In this document: in pieces, positions 50,553 through 58,835 of the stretch | Layout: every line of letters begins with the position of its first letter | Numbering within the stretch: position 1 is the stretch's first letter | Source of the DNA: JAQTNA01 sp043743785 | GTDB taxonomy: Bacteria > Pseudomonadota > Gammaproteobacteria > Burkholderiales > Rhodocyclaceae | Assembly (NCBI GenBank): GCA_043743785.1 | Contig: JAYTVW010000060.1 | Location: 1-64,000 of the forward strand | Length of the DNA stretch: 64,000 nt | Reading direction: 5' to 3' | The notes under the pieces: generated by a model | Seen by the model: the letters and a program-made list of their open reading frames with translations, nothing else | The model's database searches: none | Told to the model about the DNA's origin: nothing | Position numbers and translations under genes: made by a program

Positions 50553-53500
50553 ATGAACTTCTCTTCCCTCTCCATACGCAATCCCGTTCCGGCGATATTG
50601 CTCTTCATCCTGCTGACCCTGGCGGGTCTGATCTCCTTCAAGATTTCCGGTGTACAGGACTTCCCGGACATTGAACTGCCGGTGGTGAACACCTCCGCCA
50701 GCCTGGCCGGCGCGGCGCCGGGCACCCTGGAAACCGAGGTGGCCCGGAAGCTGGAAAACAGCATCGCCACCGTGCCCCTCATCAAGCGCATGCACACCAC
50801 CATCCTGGATGGGGAAGTGAGCATCGCCACGGAATTCGAGCTGGAAAAGAACGTCGGCGACGCCGAAACCGAGGTGCGCGCCGCCGTGGCCCGGGTGCGG
50901 GCCGACCTGCCGGCAGACGTGCGAGATCCGGTGGTATCGAAGGTCACGACTGCCGGCAAGCCCCTGGCCGGCTACACCATATCCTCCGATAGCCTGGACG
51001 AGGAGGCCCTCTCCTGGTTGGTGGATGACGCCATCTCCCGGCGCCTGCTGGCCATCAAGGGCGTGGGCGCTGTGCGCCGTATGGGCGGCCTGAATCGGGA
51101 AGTGCGGGTGGAACTGGATCCGGCCCGCATGGCGTCCCTCAAGGTCAGCGCCGCCGACGTGTCCCACCAGTTGCGCCGGGTGCAGATGGAAGCGCCGGCG
51201 GGCCGCGGCGACGTCGGTGGCGGCGAACAGGCGGTGCGCACCATCGCCACCCTGGCGGACGCAGCCTCTCTGCTGAAACTGGACATTCCTCTGGCAGACG
51301 GCCGCAGCGTGCGCCTGGGGGACGTGGCTTTGGTCACGGATACCACCGCCGAACGGCGTTCCGTGGCGCTGGAAAACGGCAAGCCGGTAGTGGGCTTCGA
51401 GGTGTCCCGCTCCCGGGGCGCCAGCGAAATCACCGTGGCGGCGAATGTCGCCAAGGCCGTGGCGGAACTGCAGGCGGCCCAACCGGGCGTGCATTTCGGC
51501 GTGGGCTATGAAAACGTCAGCCCGGTGCAGGAGAATTTCGACGGCTCCATGCACCTGCTCTACGAGGGGGCCCTGCTGGCGGTGATCGTGGTGTGGTGGT
51601 TCCTGCGGGACTGGCGCGCCACCTTGATCTCCGCCCTGGCCCTGCCCTTGTCCATCATCCCCACCTTCATCGGCATGCTGTGGTTCGGCTTCACGCTGAA
51701 CACCGTGACGCTGTTGTCCATGGCCCTGGTGGTGGGCATTTTGGTGGACGACGCCATCGTGGAAATCGAGAACATCGCCCGCCACATCGCCATGGGCAAG
51801 ACCCCGTTCCAGGCGGCCCTGGAGGCGGCGGAGGAAATCGGCATGGCGGTGGTGGCCACCACCTTCGCCCTGGTGGCGGTGTTTTTGCCCACCGCCTTCA
51901 TGGCCGGCATCCCGGGCAAGTTCTTCAAACAGTTCGGCTGGACCGCCACCCTGGCCATCCTGGCCTCCCTGGTGGTGGCGCGCTTGCTCACGCCCATGAT
52001 GGCCGCCTACATGATGAAGCCCGGCACCCACCGGGAAGTACCAGAAAGCCGCCTCATGGGCCGCTACCTGGCTCTGGTGCGCTGGTGCCTGAACCACCGG
52101 GGCCTGACCATGCTCGGGGCCAATGTCTTTTTCGTCGGCTCCCTCATGCTCATACCTCTGTTACCCACCGGCTTCGTGCCGGCGCCGGACCGGGCCCAGA
52201 CCCTGGTGAACCTGGAACTGCCGCCGGGTACGCCCCTGACGGAAACCTGGCGCGCTGCGGAGAGCGCAAGAGCCGTGCTCATGAAGAATGCCAATGTGAA
52301 ATCCGTCTTCAGCTCCGTCGGCGGCGGTTCCAGCGGCGACGGCTTCAACCCCGGCGCGGCGGCGGAAGTGCGCCGGGCCGTGCTGACGGTGGTGCTCAAG
52401 CACCGGGACGACCGGCCCATGAATCAGCAGGCAGTGGAAACCGAACTGCGGGCCGCCCTGGCGGATCAGCCCGGCGTGCGCCTCACCGTGGGGCCGGCGG
52501 ATACCGGCGTAAAAATGATCCTGGTGTTGCAGAGCGACAACCCGCTGGCCCTGGCCGAGGCGGCGCAAAAGGCAGAGAGGGATCTGCGCACCCTCAAAGG
52601 CATCGGCAATATCAACTCCACCGCGAGCCTGGTGCGGCCGGAAATCATTGTGCGGCCGGACTTTGCCCGGGCCTCCGACTTGGGGGTGACGGCGGAGGCC
52701 ATCGCCGAAACCGTGCGGGTGGCAACCTTTGGCGACTACGACGTGAATCTGGCCAAGCTCAACCTGACCCAGCGCCAGGTGCCCATCCGCGTCAAGCTGG
52801 CGGATGGCATGCGCGCCGATCTGGAGGCCATCGCCCGCCTCACCGTGCCGGGTCGAACCGGTCCGGTGCTCTTGGCCAACGTGGCCACCATTGCCATGGA
52901 ATCCGGCCCGGCCCAGATCAACCGCCTGGACCGCAGCCGCAATGTAAACCTGGAAGTGGAGCTGGGCCAGCGGCAGCTGGGCGAAGTGTATGCCGAAGCC
53001 CTGGCCCTGCCGGCCTTCCTCCACTTGCCAGCGGGCGTCAAGATGGCGGAAACCGGCGACGCGGAAATGATGCAGGAGCTTTTCGGCAGCTTCGGCCTGG
53101 CCATGGGTATCGGCGTGCTGTGCATCTACATGGTGCTGGTGCTGCTCTTTGGCGGCTTCACCCAGCCCTTCACCATTCTCTCGGCCTTGCCCTTGTCCAT
53201 CGGCGGCGCCTTTGTGGCGCTCCTGCTGACCAAGAGCAGCTTCTCCATGCCGTCCCTGATCGGTCTCTTGATGCTCATGGGCATCGTCACCAAGAACTCC
53301 ATTCTGCTGGTGGAATACGCCATCGGCGCCCGCCGAGGCCGGGGCCAGCCGGGCGAAGTGGGCTTGTCACGCTTCGAAGCCCTGGTGGACGCCTGCCGCA
53401 AACGCGCCCGGCCGATCCTGATGACGTCCCTGGCCATGGGCGCCGGCATGTTACCCATCGCCATGGGCCTGGGAGCCGACCCAAGTTTTCGCGCCCCCAT

Positions 53501-53723
53501 GGCCACCGCCGTCATCGGCGGCCTGGTCAGCTCCACGCTCTTGAGCCTCTTGGTGGTGCCGGCGGCCTATACCTATGTGGATGATTTCGAAGGCTGGCTG
53601 CTGCGCACGGTGGACCGGCTGCGCAGGAAGCCCGGCAATGGTGGACCAAGCAAGGCGCCGCACCCGGCACCGAGGACGCAGGGGCAGAGCAGGAAGAACC
53701 GCGAGGGCATGGGCGGGATGTAG
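50553..53723 (+). CDS. RND-family efflux pump, inner-membrane transporter 2
   Basis: A 1056-residue RND transporter of the AcrB/MexF superfamily with twelve membrane spans. MNFSSLSIRNPVPAILLFIL begins TM1, and the Asp pair is in GILVDDAIVEIENIARH. The C-terminus has a Pro/Arg-rich tail, and the TAG stop belongs to the downstream repeat. The start at ATG 50553 follows AAGG; upstream in-frame residues are repeat sequence. It is the last gene of tetR-nodT-MFP-RND. Confidence 0.94.
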   Translation: MNFSSLSIRNPVPAILLFILLTLAGLISFKISGVQDFPDIELPVVNTSASLAGAAPGTLETEVARKLENSIATVPLIKRMHTTILDGEVSIATEFELEKNVGDAETEVRAAVARVRADLPADVRDPVVSKVTTAGKPLAGYTISSDSLDEEALSWLVDDAISRRLLAIKGVGAVRRMGGLNREVRVELDPARMASLKVSAADVSHQLRRVQMEAPAGRGDVGGGEQAVRTIATLADAASLLKLDIPLADGRSVRLGDVALVTDTTAERRSVALENGKPVVGFEVSRSRGASEITVAANVAKAVAELQAAQPGVHFGVGYENVSPVQENFDGSMHLLYEGALLAVIVVWWFLRDWRATLISALALPLSIIPTFIGMLWFGFTLNTVTLLSMALVVGILVDDAIVEIENIARHIAMGKTPFQAALEAAEEIGMAVVATTFALVAVFLPTAFMAGIPGKFFKQFGWTATLAILASLVVARLLTPMMAAYMMKPGTHREVPESRLMGRYLALVRWCLNHRGLTMLGANVFFVGSLMLIPLLPTGFVPAPDRAQTLVNLELPPGTPLTETWRAAESARAVLMKNANVKSVFSSVGGGSSGDGFNPGAAAEVRRAVLTVVLKHRDDRPMNQQAVETELRAALADQPGVRLTVGPADTGVKMILVLQSDNPLALAEAAQKAERDLRTLKGIGNINSTASLVRPEIIVRPDFARASDLGVTAEAIAETVRVATFGDYDVNLAKLNLTQRQVPIRVKLADGMRADLEAIARLTVPGRTGPVLLANVATIAMESGPAQINRLDRSRNVNLEVELGQRQLGEVYAEALALPAFLHLPAGVKMAETGDAEMMQELFGSFGLAMGIGVLCIYMVLVLLFGGFTQPFTILSALPLSIGGAFVALLLTKSSFSMPSLIGLLMLMGIVTKNSILLVEYAIGARRGRGQPGEVGLSRFEALVDACRKRARPILMTSLAMGAGMLPIAMGLGADPSFRAPMATAVIGGLVSSTLLSLLVVPAAYTYVDDFEGWLLRTVDRLRRKPGNGGPSKAPHPAPRTQGQSRKNREGMGGM

Positions 53724-53759
53724 CGCGGATGGAGGATGCGCGCCGCTTATCCACCCTAC
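53720..53759. repeat. GTAGG-type element supplying stop codons to two convergent genes
   Basis: Left end GTAGCGCGGATGG and right end CCACCCTAC, with GGATGCGCG-like and CGCTTATCC halves between them. On the plus strand the TAG at 53721-53723 is the stop of RND 2. On the minus strand the TAG at 53756-53758 is the stop of coaX. One 40-bp element forms the whole convergent junction. Confidence 0.75.
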
Positions 53760-54481
53760 GGCCGATTCCTGATCCCTGACACCTGCCCCATGCGCGCCAG
53801 GCCCTCCAGCACCAAGCTGTCCGCCCGCCGGAAGGGTATGGCAAGCAAGCTTTCCAGGGCAGGCGCAGCGCCGCCCCCGAGGAGGCAGAGGGCGCCGGGG
53901 ACATGGGCGATGGCGGCAAACTGGCGTTCAATGGCGCCGACCTGGGCATTCAGACAGCCGCTCATGATGGCGTCTGCCGTGTTTGTCGGCAGAGGGCGGA
54001 ATTCCCCCGCCTCGGCGCCCAGCTGGGCAGTGTTCTTAACCAGGGACGCGCGCATGAGGTCCAGCCCCGGCAGGATGAGGCCGCCGCAGAAAACGCCGTT
54101 GGCGTCCAGACTGTCCACCGTGGTGGCGGTACCGGCCATGACCACCAGGCACGCCCCCTGGTGCCGGCCCCTTGCGCCGATGAGGGCTGCCCAGCGGTCC
54201 ACGCCGAGTTGGCTCGGATTGTCGTAGGCGCTGGTAACGCCGCACTGGCTGGTGTTGGAAGCGGCGAGACAGAGGGGAATGCCAAGGCACCCCAGCAGGG
54301 CCTCGATGCGGCTGCCGACCTCAGGCCCAGCCACGTTGGCCAGCACCGCCAGTTGCGCCGGGGGCAGGCTCAGTGTCTCCAGTTCCCCGTAGGCCAGCGC
54401 TCCACCCACCAACTGCTTCAGTTCGGTATCGAACAGACCCCATTTCAGGCGAGTGTTGCCGGCGTCGAGACAGAGGATCAT
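53756..54481 (-). CDS. coaX: Type III pantothenate kinase CoaX
   Basis: First step of CoA synthesis, phosphorylation of pantothenate. The protein of 241 residues belongs to the ASKHA fold: LCLDAGNTRLKWGLFD is phosphate motif 1, VDRWAALIGARGRHQGACLVV holds the substrate site, and AGTATTVDSLDANGVFCGGLILPG is motif 2. The length is slightly short, as usual in proteobacteria. It lies directly after birA on the same strand with a repeat between; birA-coaX is a conserved betaproteobacterial pair. Confidence 0.95.
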   Translation of the reverse strand: MILCLDAGNTRLKWGLFDTELKQLVGGALAYGELETLSLPPAQLAVLANVAGPEVGSRIEALLGCLGIPLCLAASNTSQCGVTSAYDNPSQLGVDRWAALIGARGRHQGACLVVMAGTATTVDSLDANGVFCGGLILPGLDLMRASLVKNTAQLGAEAGEFRPLPTNTADAIMSGCLNAQVGAIERQFAAIAHVPGALCLLGGGAAPALESLLAIPFRRADSLVLEGLARMGQVSGIRNRP

Positions 54482-54498
54482 GTTGAAAACCCGTTTTG

Positions 54499-54630
54499 AA
54501 ACGCCGAGGCGCCGAGGCGCGGAGGAAAATCTCTTGAAGGAGAGATGCCTTCAACGTGATCCATCGTGCCAGGTGCCGCTTCCCGGCTAATTCCATTCGC
54601 CTTTCTCGGCGCCTCTGCGCCTCGGCGTTT
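54499..54630. repeat. Octamer-armed palindromic element (mixed arms)
   Basis: Left TTGAAACGCCGAGGC, GCCGAGGC, GCGGAGGAAAA. Right TTTCTCGGC, GCCTCTGC, GCCTCGGCGTTTAA, with one GCAGAGGC unit. It lies between birA and coaX; the spacer is unique. Confidence 0.88.
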
Positions 54631-54650
54631 AAGCGCTTTCTTTTTCGGAA

Positions 54651-55442
54651 TCATGCCGGACGCAGGGACACTTCCCCGGCCAGGATGCGCGTCAGGCCTT
54701 CGGGGGTTTCCAGCAACAGGGCGCCATCCACGTCGGCGCCGCGGCAAATGCCCTCGACAGCCGGGCGGTGCTCGTCCAACAGGCGCACCGCCTGGTCCTG
54801 GTGGGCGTGACGCAGCATCCAGTCGTCCCGCAGGGCAGGGAAACCAGCCACATCGAAAGCGCCCAGCATCTCCGCCAGCTGAGTGAGCACGGCGGCCAGC
54901 ACGGCTTCCCGGGGCGGCAGTCCAGGCAGATGAGCGGCCAGGTCCGTGGCGAAAATCTCCGGGCCGTCCGGGAAGTCCGCCGGCAGACGGAGATTCAGGC
55001 CGATGCCGATGACCACCGCCAGGCCGCGCCCGCGCACGGGGGCCAGCTCAATGAGGATGCCGGCCAGCTTGCGGCCGGCCAGCAGGATGTCGTTGGGCCA
55101 CTTCAGGGATACGCCGGCCATGCCGAAACCTTCCAGGGCCTTTGCCACGGCCACACCCACCGCCAGGCTAAGGCCCAGGGGCGGCTTGGCGTCCGGGGCC
55201 AGGCGCCACAAAAGGGAGAAGGCCAGGCTGCCGCCTTCCGGCGCCAACCAGACCCGGCCGCGCCGCCCCCGGCCGGCGGTCTGTCGATCGGCCACCACCA
55301 CGCTGCCGGAGGGCGCACCGGCCTCGGCCCTTTGCAGGAGTTCGGAACTGGTAGAGGTGCAGACCGGCAGACAATCCACGTCGAAGCGGGGCGCCATGGC
55401 GCCCAGGTGGGCGCGCAGGGCGGGGTAGTCAAAATCGGTCAC
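54651..55442 (-). CDS. birA: Biotin-protein ligase BirA (without DNA-binding domain)
   Basis: The enzyme activates biotin with ATP and attaches it to acetyl-CoA carboxylase and other carboxylases. The 263-residue protein begins with the catalytic domain: TSTSSELLQRA, then the biotin-AMP loop ADRQTAGRGRRGRVWLAPEGG, and VSLKWPNDILLAGRKLAGILIE. The N-terminal winged helix of Escherichia coli BirA is absent, so it is not a repressor here. The start is GTG at 55442. Confidence 0.95.
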   Translation of the reverse strand: MTDFDYPALRAHLGAMAPRFDVDCLPVCTSTSSELLQRAEAGAPSGSVVVADRQTAGRGRRGRVWLAPEGGSLAFSLLWRLAPDAKPPLGLSLAVGVAVAKALEGFGMAGVSLKWPNDILLAGRKLAGILIELAPVRGRGLAVVIGIGLNLRLPADFPDGPEIFATDLAAHLPGLPPREAVLAAVLTQLAEMLGAFDVAGFPALRDDWMLRHAHQDQAVRLLDEHRPAVEGICRGADVDGALLLETPEGLTRILAGEVSLRPA

Positions 55443-55490
55443 GGGCGTTCCCGGGAATTCAGAAGCGCGAATTATCCCGGAAATTCAATT

Positions 55491-55615
55491 GAACCGCAGA
55501 GGCGCGGAGGCGCAGAGAAAAACAAGGCGTCCTTGCATACCATTTAGCCTCTCTCCGGACAACTGCCTGATTTCATGAACCCGGATTTTCTCCGCGCCTC
55601 TGCGCCTCTGCGGTG
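55491..55615. repeat. Octamer-armed palindromic element (GCAGAGGC type)
   Basis: Left AACC, GCAGAGGC, GCGGAGGC, GCAGAGAAAA. Right TTTTCTCCGC, GCCTCTGC, GCCTCTGCGGTG. The spacer of about 65 bases is unique. It lies between ntrC and birA. Confidence 0.88.
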
Positions 55616-55655
55616 AAAAAAGGCTTTGTCAGGGCAGTACCGCCTTCATGCCGCC

Positions 55656-57089
55656 TTACTCGCCGTGCTCCGCGGTGTGGTGACCCTTGTCGTCGTCGAT
55701 GCCGAGATCCTGGATCTTGCGGGTGATGGTATTGCGACCGATGCCGAGCAGATGAGCGGCTTCGATGCGCCGGCCGCCGGTGGCAGCCAGGGCGCGGCGG
55801 ATGAGGGTACGCTCGAAATCCTGGGAAAGCACATCGAACACCGTGCCCTGGCTGTCCACCAGTAGCCGGTCCGCTTCCAGGGCCAGAGCGCTGATCCAGT
55901 CCCCCTGGCTGCCGCGCCCGCTTTCCTTGGCGCCGCCTTCGCGCAAATCCTGGGGCAGGTCCGCCACATCCACCGTCTGGCCGGGGGCCATGACCGTGAT
56001 CCAGTGGCAGAGGTTTTCCAGCTGGCGCACATTGCCCGGCAGGTCCAGGGTGCTGAGGTATTTCAGTGCGGCTTCGGAGAAACGCTTGGTCTCGCCCCCC
56101 AGTTCCTGGGCGCTCTTCTGCAGGAAATGCTTGGCCAGCACCGGGATGTCCTCCCGGCGCTCCCTGAGGGACGGCAGGCGCAGGCGGATGACGTTGAGGC
56201 GGTGGAACAGGTCTTCCCGGAACAGGCCCTGCTTGACCCGCTCTTCCAGGTTCTGGTGGGTGGCGGCAATGACCCGCACATTGGCCTTGATGGGGCTCTG
56301 GCCACCGACCCGGTAGAAGTTGCCATCGGACAGCACCCGCAGCAAGCGGGTCTGCAGTTCGGAGGGCATGTCGCCGATTTCGTCCAGGAACAGGGTGCCG
56401 CCTTCCGCCTGCTCAAAGCGGCCGCGGCGCTGGGCGGCGGCGCCGGTGAAGGCGCCCCGCTCGTGGCCGAAGAGTTCGGATTCCAGCAGGTCCCGGGGAA
56501 TGGCTGCCGTGTTGATGGCAATGAAGGGCTTTTCGGCCCGGGGGCTGTGGCGATGCAGGGCGTGGGCCACCAGTTCCTTGCCGGTACCGGACTCACCGTT
56601 GATGAGCACCGTGGCATGGGAGGTGGATAGCCGGCCGATGGCACGGAACACCTCCTGCATGGAAGCGGCCTTGCCGAGAATTTCCGGCGAAATGCTGGCG
56701 GCCTCGTCCGCACCATTTTGGTGCCCACTCTCTTCCAAGGCCCGCCGCACCAGTTCCACGGCGTGATCCACGTCGAAGGGCTTGGGCAGGTATTCGAAGG
56801 CACCGCCCTGGAAGGCCGCCACGGCGGAATCCAGGTCCGAGTAGGCGGTCATGATGATGACCGGCAACTGGGGGTAGCGCTGCTTGACCTTTTGCAGCAG
56901 GGACAGGCCCGACTCCCCGGGCATGCGGATGTCGGACACCAGCACCTGGGGCGGTTCCCCCGTTTCCAGGGCGGCGAGGGCGTCACCGGCGCTGGAGAAG
57001 CTCTTGAAGGAAATGTCTTCCCGGGCCAGGGCCTTTTCAAACACCCAACGGATGGAACGGTCGTCGTCGATGATCCAGACGGAGCTCAT
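55656..57089 (-). CDS. ntrC: Nitrogen regulation response regulator NtrC
   Basis: A 477-residue sigma-54 activator. The receiver domain (residues 1-120) has phospho-acceptor D53 (VSDIRMPGESG). The AAA+ ATPase has Walker A GESGTGKELVAHALHR and the sigma-54 contact loop GAFTGAAAQRRGRFEQA. The C-terminal Fis-type helix-turn-helix is RRIEAAHLLGIGRNTITRKIQDLG. It controls glnA and other nitrogen genes when phosphorylated by NtrB. A perfect NtrC-box-like palindrome lies inside its own coding sequence. It is the last gene of glnA-DUF4124-ntrB-ntrC. Confidence 0.97.
   Translation of the reverse strand: MSSVWIIDDDRSIRWVFEKALAREDISFKSFSSAGDALAALETGEPPQVLVSDIRMPGESGLSLLQKVKQRYPQLPVIIMTAYSDLDSAVAAFQGGAFEYLPKPFDVDHAVELVRRALEESGHQNGADEAASISPEILGKAASMQEVFRAIGRLSTSHATVLINGESGTGKELVAHALHRHSPRAEKPFIAINTAAIPRDLLESELFGHERGAFTGAAAQRRGRFEQAEGGTLFLDEIGDMPSELQTRLLRVLSDGNFYRVGGQSPIKANVRVIAATHQNLEERVKQGLFREDLFHRLNVIRLRLPSLRERREDIPVLAKHFLQKSAQELGGETKRFSEAALKYLSTLDLPGNVRQLENLCHWITVMAPGQTVDVADLPQDLREGGAKESGRGSQGDWISALALEADRLLVDSQGTVFDVLSQDFERTLIRRALAATGGRRIEAAHLLGIGRNTITRKIQDLGIDDDKGHHTAEHGE
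56710..56724. promoter_or_regulatory. NtrC-box-like palindrome inside ntrC
   Basis: GCACCA-TTT-TGGTGC, matching the core of the NtrC binding consensus at every position, in the linker codons between receiver and AAA+ domains (encoding HQNGAD on the other strand). It may be a decoy or autoregulatory site, or chance from these codons. Confidence 0.4.
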
Positions 57090-57112
57090 GTGTGGTTTCC
57101 TGAAATTAGACG

Positions 57113-58174
57113 CTAGTCGCGCTTGGCCTTGAAGGGCAGCAGCAGGGTGAAGCAGGTGCCAGCGGGATTGCTATCCACCTCGATGGTGCCCTGGTGCTGC
57201 TGGATGAAGCTTTGGGCCAGGGTCAGGCCCAGGCCGCTGCCGTCGTCCCGGCCGGAGACCAGGGGATAGAAGATGCGTTCCCGGATGTCCTCTGGGATAC
57301 CCGGGCCGTTGTCGATGATCTTGATTTCCAGGGCCAGGCGGTGCCGACGCTTGGCCAGGGTCACCTGGCGCTGGGCGCGGGTACGGAAGATGATCTCGCC
57401 TTCCCCGTGCATGGCCTGAGCAGCATTGCGGGCGATGTTGAGTATGGTCTGAATGAGTTGTTCCCGGTCACCCATCAGGTCCGGCAGGCTGGTGTCGTAG
57501 TCCCGATGCACCGTCACCGCAGGGAATTCGGCATGGATGAGGCGGCGCACCCGCTCCAGGATTTCATGGATGTTCACCTGCACCGGCTGCATCATGCGAT
57601 GGGAGGTGAGCAGGCGGTTCATCAGGTCCTGCAGCCGGTCGGCCTCCTGGATGATGACGTCGGTGTATTCCCGGAGCAGCGGGTCGTTGAGTTCCCGCTC
57701 CAGCAACTGGGCGGAGCCGCGGATGCCGCCGAGGGGATTCTTGATCTCGTGGGCCAGGTTGCGAATAAGTTCCCGATTGGCCTGCTGCTGTTCCACGATG
57801 CGCTCTTCCCGAGCCAGCTTGAGTTGCTGATCGATGGGACGGAATTCCAGCAGAACCCGCATGGAAGACGTTTCCACCGGCGTCACCGTGCAATCCAGAT
57901 TGAGCTTTTCTTCTCCCTGGCGCTGGATGGTCAGGTTGTGACCGGTATAACTCCAGTTATTGCGCAGGGCATTTTCCAGGGCCGTGCCAAGCACCACCGG
58001 CTCTCCGAGCAACAGGCTCAGGGGACGTCCGCAGACCTGCTTGGCACTGATGGCGAAGAGATTCTCGGCCGCCGCATTGATGTAGCGTACGCAGAGTTCG
58101 CCGTCGAGCAGCAGCACGGCGGATGACAGCAGATCGAGGGCGGCAAAATCCTGGTTGGGGTCGGAAGGCTTCAT
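57113..58174 (-). CDS. ntrB: Nitrogen regulation sensor kinase NtrB
   Basis: A 353-residue cytoplasmic histidine kinase. The PAS domain is about residues 12-85 (LLLDGELCVRYINAAAENLF), the H box is NLAHEIKNPLGGIRGSAQLLE, and the ATPase G motifs are DNGPGIPEDIRERIF and DGSGLGLTLAQSFI. Phosphorylates NtrC under nitrogen limitation and is regulated by PII. ntrC starts 23 bases after its stop. Confidence 0.96.
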   Translation of the reverse strand: MKPSDPNQDFAALDLLSSAVLLLDGELCVRYINAAAENLFAISAKQVCGRPLSLLLGEPVVLGTALENALRNNWSYTGHNLTIQRQGEEKLNLDCTVTPVETSSMRVLLEFRPIDQQLKLAREERIVEQQQANRELIRNLAHEIKNPLGGIRGSAQLLERELNDPLLREYTDVIIQEADRLQDLMNRLLTSHRMMQPVQVNIHEILERVRRLIHAEFPAVTVHRDYDTSLPDLMGDREQLIQTILNIARNAAQAMHGEGEIIFRTRAQRQVTLAKRRHRLALEIKIIDNGPGIPEDIRERIFYPLVSGRDDGSGLGLTLAQSFIQQHQGTIEVDSNPAGTCFTLLLPFKAKRD

Positions 58175-58219
58175 GCCGGACAGTCTAGCAAGAAACAGAC
58201 CACTGAAACCCGGTATGCC

Positions 58220-58678
58220 TTACTTCAGTTTTGACATCTCCAGGCGCAGCGCCTGGATGTTGCGCTGGTGCTCTGCGACCCGATCCTGAAGGGATTTGCG
58301 CTGTCGCTCGTCGCCGCCGACGGATTGCTCGGCCAGCTTGGCCTTTTCCAGTTGGCTCTGTTCCTCCGTCAACTCCCTTTCGAGAATCTGGCGGCGGGTC
58401 TGGTCACGGCCGCGCTGGGTGTCGCCGTTTACCTTGGGGAAGTCCTGCGGCGTCGGGCTGGCGGCCGCGGAGGCCTGGCGGGGCTTGGGGGCCGCCTGGG
58501 TGGCCTGGGGCTTATCCTGGATAAGCACCTTGCACTTCATGTTCGGATCCCGGGTGCTGGTGAACAGCACATGTCCCTCGGCATCCACACATTTCCAGAT
58601 GCTGTCGGCAAAGCCCGGACTTGCCCATGCCATGAGGGGCAAGAGCATGGCCAAACCGATTTTTCGCCGAAGTTTCAT
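58220..58678 (-). CDS. DUF4124-type exported protein
   Basis: A 152-residue protein with a signal peptide (MKLRRKIGLAMLLPLMAWAS) and the short DUF4124 motif SIWKCVDAEGHVLFTSTRDPNMKCKVL, followed by a long charged coiled coil (EREL to LRLEMSKLK). Function is unknown. It sits between glnA and ntrB in most Rhodocyclales and relatives. A terminator lies between it and glnA. Confidence 0.9.
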   Translation of the reverse strand: MKLRRKIGLAMLLPLMAWASPGFADSIWKCVDAEGHVLFTSTRDPNMKCKVLIQDKPQATQAAPKPRQASAAASPTPQDFPKVNGDTQRGRDQTRRQILERELTEEQSQLEKAKLAEQSVGGDERQRKSLQDRVAEHQRNIQALRLEMSKLK

Positions 58679-58758
58679 GGTGCTTATGCCATCAGAAGGA
58701 CGCGCGAAGTGTACGCCAAGAACAAGCAGGAATGGGCCGCGGGATGGGCAAGTTCATA

Positions 58759-58790
58759 ACAAAAAAGACGGCCGCAGCCGTCTTTTTTGT
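58759..58790. terminator. Rho-independent terminator of glnA
   Basis: AAAAAAGACGGC-CGCA-GCCGTCTTTTTT, a perfect stem with a T tract on the minus strand directly after glnA. Read-through may feed the ntrBC part. Confidence 0.93.
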
Positions 58791-58835
58791 TACCGGAAGC
58801 CCCTCGCGAAAGCGGCTTCCGGCGCTACGAACACC

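Noticed and set aside
20731..55615. Short-unit tandem repeats that might be read as CRISPR arrays
   Set aside because: Units are 7 or 8 nt without spacers between units, arms are inverted rather than direct, and no cas genes are near.
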